Positions 58,056-64,000 of a DNA stretch of 64,000 bases are shown here, in pieces. The position numbers and the translations under genes were made by a program. This stretch comes from Ottelia alismoides. Lineage: Eukaryota > Streptophyta > Magnoliopsida > Alismatales > Hydrocharitaceae. Positions within the stretch are counted from its first letter, which is position 1; every line of letters starts with the position of its first letter. Location of the stretch: NCBI GenBank assembly GCA_037367405.1, contig JAZKJV010002622.1, positions 1-64,000 of the forward strand, given 5' to 3'. Below the pieces are notes generated by a model. The model searched no databases, had not been told where the DNA came from, and was given only the letters and a program-made list of their open reading frames with translations.

Positions 58056-61000
58056 TGATGAATATGTGATTCATCACTCTAAAAGTTGAAAATAAAGCTT
58101 TGTTCCCGAGTAATTAGAAGCATATTTCCACAAATATTGCATAAATAGCATTCGTGCATGCGTAATAATGTCTACATTTTAGCATTCATATTTGCATTAA
58201 ATAAGGAGCCAAATTCACTTATAAATATTTACCTATATATTATCTAAAATCACCTATTTGTATATATTTATACTAACTCCAAATCTAATAAAATTGACTT
58301 TATAGTGTATATATTACGAACACTACTACAAGAAAAATATAAAAAAATACTAACTTAAATTGTCTCATAAAACCCAAATCCAAGTTTGAAACAATGAACC
58401 TTAAATTACGCATATCACTCTCATACATTGTCCAATTACGGTCTACTCACTTTTAAATTACTATACATTCAGAGACTTTAAAACAGGACTAATTTCATGA
58501 AATTCAGAGACCGTATGTGAAACTTGAGTTTTGGGCCCCTATTGTATATTGTACATATTAACCAAAATACCCTTGTATTTTATCATTTTATTTTCTTAAT
58601 TATTAAAAATCCAAAAAAACAGATTAAATTGTAAATATTCCTTTCATATTTTAACTATTTTTATTTCATTTTTTCTCTTATTTAAAAATGACAAAAAATA
58701 ACATAATAATAATTGTAGTGTTTTTATACCCTTAAAAACACTCACAAAAATATTTCTCCCTTGATTTGACATCGGTTCTATTTTTGGTAAACATGAAACT
58801 TGTAGATTTCATCGAGATCTACAACTTCTTGTTTTGATGTTTTCAAAATCAGCCTCCTTCTCCCTCATATTTCACATTTTTCTTTGAATAACCAGATTGG
58901 GACACGTGGCTCTTTCTGGTTGAGCCATGTGGCCCACTTCCTTGCGTGCCATGTGCACTGCATCAGCAACCGCTGGATCACCTTCCTTCCCTTTCATCTC
59001 CTCCGCACACTACCACTCTACCCTCAGCCCTACGATCAAATCCCATATCGAATCATCATCGTTCGTTAGCGCCATTCTCTCTTAGTAACACGTGGCTCGA
59101 TCTTAGCCCTCGAATTCACCTCCATGGATCTAATCTCAACCACACTCGAGCACCCATGTCTTGGCCATTGGATCGCGAGATCCAACGACCAAGAACTCAT
59201 CTTCCTCCTCCGTTAGCCGCTTCTCTCCCACGATCTCCACCCAGCGCAACCGCTTCCCCCTTTTTATTTTCCCCACCTTCTCCGCCCTCTTCTCCACTCT
59301 CCAACTACTCCACGACGAAGCCCCATCTTCCGTCAACCACGCGGGAATCCACTCCATCCATGATACCCTCTACCTCACTCCATAGCGCCCCCGCAAAACC
59401 TGTCGCCCACCGTCACATCTATCAAACTCCCCTTTTAAATACTCCCCCTCCGCCGCAATTCCAATACATTTGCCATTACGAGAGTTAGATTTAACTCTTG
59501 GGCCAACCACAGTAACAACGTTTGAGTCCCCTATCGAGCATGAAAGAGCTTCTTCTTCAACCTGTGGTGTAATCCGAGGTGTCAAACCACCTCATCGCAA
59601 CTCCTTTTGCAGGAAGCTGCTCCAGCTTCGCAGTACCGTGCCACCCTGCTCGAGGTCTAGACCAGAAGAGCTCCCCGAGCTCCAGCTACCCAAGGCGTAC
59701 CCCCATGTAACTTCTTCCCTTCTTTTATCCTCCCATTCCAATTTCCCCTGTTTTGTTGTTTTTCCTCTGATCTTTTCTCTCCCCTGCTTCTCGATGAACT
59801 TCGACACTTCACCATTCGTTCACCGCATCTACTCCGTCCAAACCTCCGATCTTCGACAACCACCTCTGTCCTACGAGCTCCACCACACCTCGCATCAGCC
59901 ATTTCTTGCTTCCACCCTTCCTCTCCTCCGCCGCGGGCCACCTGCGGCTCCAGCTTCATAGGCCTGCCAACGACCCTTCCACGACCCATATCCGCTCTGG
60001 CAGCTGCGAGCAATACTGTCTCGACTGCCTTGGGCTTCAAGCAACCCTTGCACGCCTGTGAGACGTACACCTCCATACCCTTGGAAGCAATACCCTCAAG
60101 TGGTTCTTCCTCGCGAGCGGAGCAACAAAGCCTCGTACTTAGAGAGGACTTGCAGCTCTCTTCGCCATTTATCCTGGAGCCTCTACCGCCTCAGCCGACA
60201 CCGTCTGGGTGCCATCGCCATCGACTTGAGCTACCGCCAACGCCAGCCGCTTCGCTGACCGTCAACTCTGCCCACCTCCACGTTCCATCACTAGCAGCCA
60301 AGACATGCAGGCACTGCTCGATTATCATCGAGCGACTCAGAATCCATCAAGTAGAGCCTCACCTCTTGCCCTTAGCTTCGGGTTCGACCGAAGCTCCGGA
60401 GACCACCATGTGGAGGTCAGACCTGACTGTCATCCATGCCTTGCAGCTCACGTGGACAACACATGAGGTTCGGAAACCTTTCGCCCGTGCTCTTGGAAAT
60501 TCTGGAAATTTAGACGACGACCCGCCAGCCAACATCACGTGAGGTGTACGTGTCTACTTGGAGAAGTTGCATAAATAACCTCGTTGGTATAGGTAATTTC
60601 GTTTTAGTCCCGTCAGCATCTTTTTTTAATCAGTTTTGTTTCTGTATTGCATTCATACCCTTGTGTTTGCATATTTATTTAACCACCCATTTCACATCAT
60701 TTTGTCCCTTAAAAAATTGCATATTGTAGAAGAACTCATATTTTATAATTGTGATTTTTTTTGGATTTTTGTGAGAGTCTGGTTATTTAATATAATTAAT
60801 TTCATGGAACATTGAGTATTTTACCCTCTGCTTCTTTAAATTTAACATTAAATCAATCGTTGCTCTGAATATTACCAAAAATTCACATTAGGTAGAATTT
60901 GAGTAGTTCTATTTTGTTTCCAAAAATCATCACAGTTGCATGATAATGAGGCCTAAATAAATTAATTGGTCTTTTGGATCTAGTAATTTTCCTGGATTCA

Positions 61001-61509
61001 TTTCACATAGAGTCATCTAGGATAATTTTTGTTTCGGAAAATAATTTAATTTGGTATTTATTAAATTTTTTTTGTGAAAATCACCCTACTTTCATATTTA
61101 ATTGGTAGTTAATTCATTTAGAGTCGAAAAATTGCAAAAAAAAAAATTAGTGTAGCTTCATTCCATCATAGTTGACATTTTGGCCAAGTTTGAGAATTTT
61201 TTGGACTTAATTTGAACATATTCACATTTTAACCCGCTAATTTGTTCAAGATTGCATTGCATTTTTAATTGCATAAAAAACATAAAAAATATTCTCCTGA
61301 AAACCTAGCATCTAAATCAATTTTAAATCAATCTAAGGAGAAAGTTGCCTCCCCGAGTTCGACCTTGGGATTTCTCAAGTAAAATAAAAAATATCACTCG
61401 ATATTAATTGATGTATTAATTAAAGTGGTTTTTGATTGACTCGAATTTATTCAACTATAATGAAATCGTTAATTCGACATTATTAAAAGGATAAATTTCA
61501 GGTTTTTCA
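58056..61509 (+). repeat. P 5' LTR, about 3454 bp
   Basis: It begins TGATGAATATG and ends GTTTTTCA just before the PBS. In the middle, at 59433-59445, TTTTAAATACTCC sits where E has its TATA box, with CACGTGGC sites upstream (about 58901 and 59091). The GC-rich centre (58880-60545) has several overlapping frames up to 180 aa with proline/serine-rich, domain-free translations; I treat them as non-coding LTR. Confidence 0.88.
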
Positions 61510-61511
61510 AA

Positions 61512-61529
61512 TGGCGTCGTTGCCAGGGA
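61512..61529 (+). promoter_or_regulatory. Primer-binding site for tRNA-Asp (P), two mismatches
   Basis: TGGCGTCGTTGCCAGGGA differs from the perfect site in E at two positions, both C/G to T/A changes as expected of methylated decayed repeats. Confidence 0.88.
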
Positions 61530-62881
61530 GGCATGTCTTTGGTTAATTTCTAGAAAATTTAGATTTTAGGTTTTCCATCCCCAGGTAGTATGATTCCTGA
61601 TTTTTCTTGTGAATATTTTTTCTGTTTATTTTCAACATTTGTTTATTTTGTGTCATTCTCTCTCTGACCATTGTTTATTTTTGTGCTAGGAATACGAGGC
61701 ATCGAAGGCAATTCACTGACGAGCTGAAGGACCTGCATCGATTTGAACTGTGTGGTTTTTAAGAGAACTTGTAAAAAAAGGGTTTTACATTTACAACGGT
61801 TCCCATTTGGGTTCTTGTACGTGTAAGTGAATAATAAAATGAGTCTTCGTGTTGTGTGGGTTCCTGACGTAGGATAGGACCTGCACTCGTGGCTCTTAAA
61901 GCTTTCTTAGGACTATTTGTACTCATAAAATCTTGGACCACACTTCACCATTAAAAGACACACTTAGACCGCAGAACTTAGCCAAATTTAATTTGTTCTT
62001 CACTCGCTAGAACTGCTTGTCAAGGAGGGACTTTTCGTCAACTGCATTCATTTAGATAAAATTTCAATTTTGTTTTGCATCCTGCATGTAGAGCACGAGG
62101 ATTATTGTAAGTCTTCTAAACTTGGCATACATCGTCGTTTTATCGTGCATCAGCTTTCTCCTTCTCCCTTGGTTTTTAACTTAGGATTAAAGCAAATTGG
62201 GAATGGATGATAGGCGTGCTTGTGTGTTGGACTAATCAAGTGGTCATCTAACTTAAAATCAGAACTGCTAAACAAATTGACAAAAATATCAACATAAAAT
62301 CGGAAATTCTGTTTGCGAGAGAATAACCCCGACCTTGATTTCAGGCTGAGTGAGGGTACAATGTGTGTGTGAACACCCGAAGGTAGAGCTAAAATCCCCG
62401 CCTTCCATATCACGTATCCCGATCCTAGCAAATATCACAGGCTGAATTCTTATAGGTTCAACTGACCAACGCCAAGTAGCCTCCGCCTGTTTTGGCAGGT
62501 AGATAGGGGAGAAGTAGAGGGGCACCACGATAAGTTTCTAGTAACCCTTAAGGGTGAAGTTAAAAGCCTTCTCAACCTCCGCCTACTTCGCTAGGTAGAT
62601 AGGGGCAGGTCCTTTAACTTCTCAGTTGGGGATAGGTGCGAAAAAAGGAAAGGCGTTGGTATCTTACGTGACAGGTTACACAGGGATACGCATCCGACTT
62701 CCCTATAGGCCACGTAATCCTTGCTATTTTCTTGAAAAATCACACTTATCGGAACTGGCTTCGGGTCCTGTACCGTGTTGAGTGTGAACTCTGGGTTTGT
62801 GATTCATTTGCTTGCTTTAAGTAGGAGTCAAATCCTATCTTTACACACTTGTGGTCCCGATTCTTCTTTCTGCCATCAAAG
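61530..62881 (+). other. P 5' leader, non-coding
   Basis: It is collinear with the E leader. GTAAGTCTTCT at 62107-62117 is the possible splice donor, 578 bases after the PBS. The equivalent of the E acceptor reads CTTTAAGTAGGAG near 62815-62827, where the CAG of E is AAG, so splicing there may be lost. No gene is seen. Confidence 0.6.
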
Positions 62882-64000
62882 ATGACTGACTGGGGGGATA
62901 TTTACTCCAGCTTCGCAATTCTCATTGAACCCCTCATGAAGTGTTTCTTCATCAGCCCAAGCACAACTTGGGCTAACCCGAGCTCATGACCCTCTCGAGT
63001 TCGGGATCCTCCACTCTCAAGATGGTTACCCTCAAACCATTCCTTTCCTCTCCTCTCATCTCTCCGAGGAAGACCTTCACCTCTACGAGCATATCTTCAT
63101 TCCTAAATCTTTTTCTAATATAGACCACATTGTTGTATCAGGTAAAGAAGATCAACCCAAAACCAAAATGCCTCCTAAGAAAAATCCAGATGAATAAGAA
63201 CACAGAGATGATCCTATGCATCAAGTCCTTCCCCGTTTAGCTAGAGCCGAGCAACTGAATGCAGATATTATGGCCAGGATGGGATAGATGATTGAGGAAG
63301 GTGGAATAGATAGATTGATGGTAGATTCCTACAACCCATCTAAGAATGAGATGCGTAGTTGGCTCGTACCGGAGGTACCCCCGGAAGCATTTTAGCTGAA
63401 GCCCTATTTTCTTGGTCTGCTACCGAAGTTTAATGGAAATGCCACTAAAGAACCATATGCTTTCCTGAGAGACTTTGAGCTGGTATGTAACAACCTTAGT
63501 CATTCTAGGGTTAGACAAGATTACATCAGGTTGAAGGCTACACTGTTTGCCTTAGGTGATAAGACTTCCCATTGGATGAAGAACCTCGGGGTTAGATGTA
63601 CGACCTGGATGCAATTCAATGATTTATTTTTGAAGAAGTTCTACCCACTTAGTAGGACTAACCAGATGAGGATGAAGATCACTAGCTTTTCCCAGGGTCC
63701 CAACAAACCATTCCATGAAGCATGGGACAAATTCAATGATTTGATAAAAAATGCCCTTGTCATGGCATTACTAAGGCGATCTTAGTCCAAACATTGTCAT
63801 GTGGCATGACCCTTGAAATACAGGGGTTAGTGAGTGCAGCCTGTGGAGGAAGTTATCTGAATAAGAACGAAGATGCCGTATGGAAGATCCTAGAGAAGAT
63901 GGTGGAAACAAGCAGATCTCAGGCCACCAGAGCCTATCACGTGTCTCCCTCAAGCTTATCTAATGAGACATCTAGGAGGACTGTAGAGGATCTGACAGAT
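62882..64000 (+). pseudogene. P gag, decayed and truncated by the window
   Basis: The ATG at 62882 opens MTDWGDIYSS, matching the E gag start, but a TGA follows within about 35 codons. Gag-like sequence resumes with ARAEQLNADIMARMG, a TAG, then VDSYNPSKNEMRSWL, another TAG, and the capsid core (FNGNATKEPYAFLRDFELV, KATLFALGDKTSHWMKNLG, DLFLKKFYPLSRTNQM), ending at a stop near 63785. A shifted frame continues with VSAACGGSYLNKNE toward the window end. It is the same Retrotrans_gag-type protein as in E, which builds the particle. With several stops it is non-functional. Confidence 0.88.

Larger units (their letters stand above)
58056..64000 (+). mobile_element. Element P: plus-oriented Athila-like retrotransposon, cut by the window end
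   Basis: LTR, PBS, leader and the first part of gag are present; the rest lies beyond 64000. It is related to E in every part but clearly diverged. The expected duplication is CAACT (58051-58055), with its partner outside the window. Confidence 0.88.

Noticed and set aside
58946..60542. Proline/serine-rich frames of 163-180 aa in plus orientation
   Set aside because: They are inside the GC-rich middle of the P LTR, which aligns in structure with the E and P0 LTRs. No domain is visible, and the opposite strand is equally open.

Overview
The window is intergenic DNA from a large, repeat-rich flowering-plant genome. No cellular gene could be supported. Almost every base can be assigned to nested long-terminal-repeat (LTR) retrotransposons of the Ty3/gypsy, Athila-like type. 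The evidence is the set of tRNA-Asp primer-binding sites (TGGCGCCGTTGCCGGGGA), the reverse-transcriptase box FMDDFSV, a gag-protease-RT-RNaseH-integrase order, very long LTRs (3.1-4.4 kb) and 5-bp target-site duplications. I cannot name the species from sequence alone.

Layout. 1-6700: a minus-oriented LTR piece (1-2147) abuts the 3' end of a plus-oriented element P0 (internal tail 2148-3589, LTR 3590 to about 6700). About 6700-7657 and 33605 to about 34414: two halves of a decayed minus-strand element, H1 (integrase, RNaseH). Between them, bounded by the duplication ATCCT, lies a 25.9-kb array of a non-coding large retrotransposon derivative (LARD), arranged LTR-internal-LTR-internal-LTR (7658-33604). 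34415-41124: a second decayed minus-strand element, H2 (LTR, 3' UTR, integrase, RNaseH). It is interrupted at the duplication AACCC by element E (41125-58045), a structurally complete 16.9-kb minus-strand Athila-like element whose gag-pol carries several stops and frameshifts. Five bases further on, element P starts in plus orientation (LTR 58056-61509, PBS, leader, decayed gag) and runs off the window at 64000.

How the parts relate. E, H1, H2, P0 and P belong to one broad family with alignable LTRs and UTRs. The LARD shares their PBS, polypurine tract, 3' UTR and 5' leader, but the gag-pol segment is replaced by about 2 kb of non-coding sequence. Its copying would therefore depend on proteins from an E-like relative (inference).

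Most unusual content. The LARD interior holds seven stem-loops whose stems differ by compensating changes while the loop is nearly constant, in an alternating repeat of about 445 bp. The LARD, E and H2 share an array of 3'-UTR hairpins whose downstream arm (sense strand) copies the polypurine tract. The LARD itself is a dimer with three LTRs inside one target-site duplication. These are the best candidates here for an undescribed system: a structured-RNA parasite of an Athila-like element.
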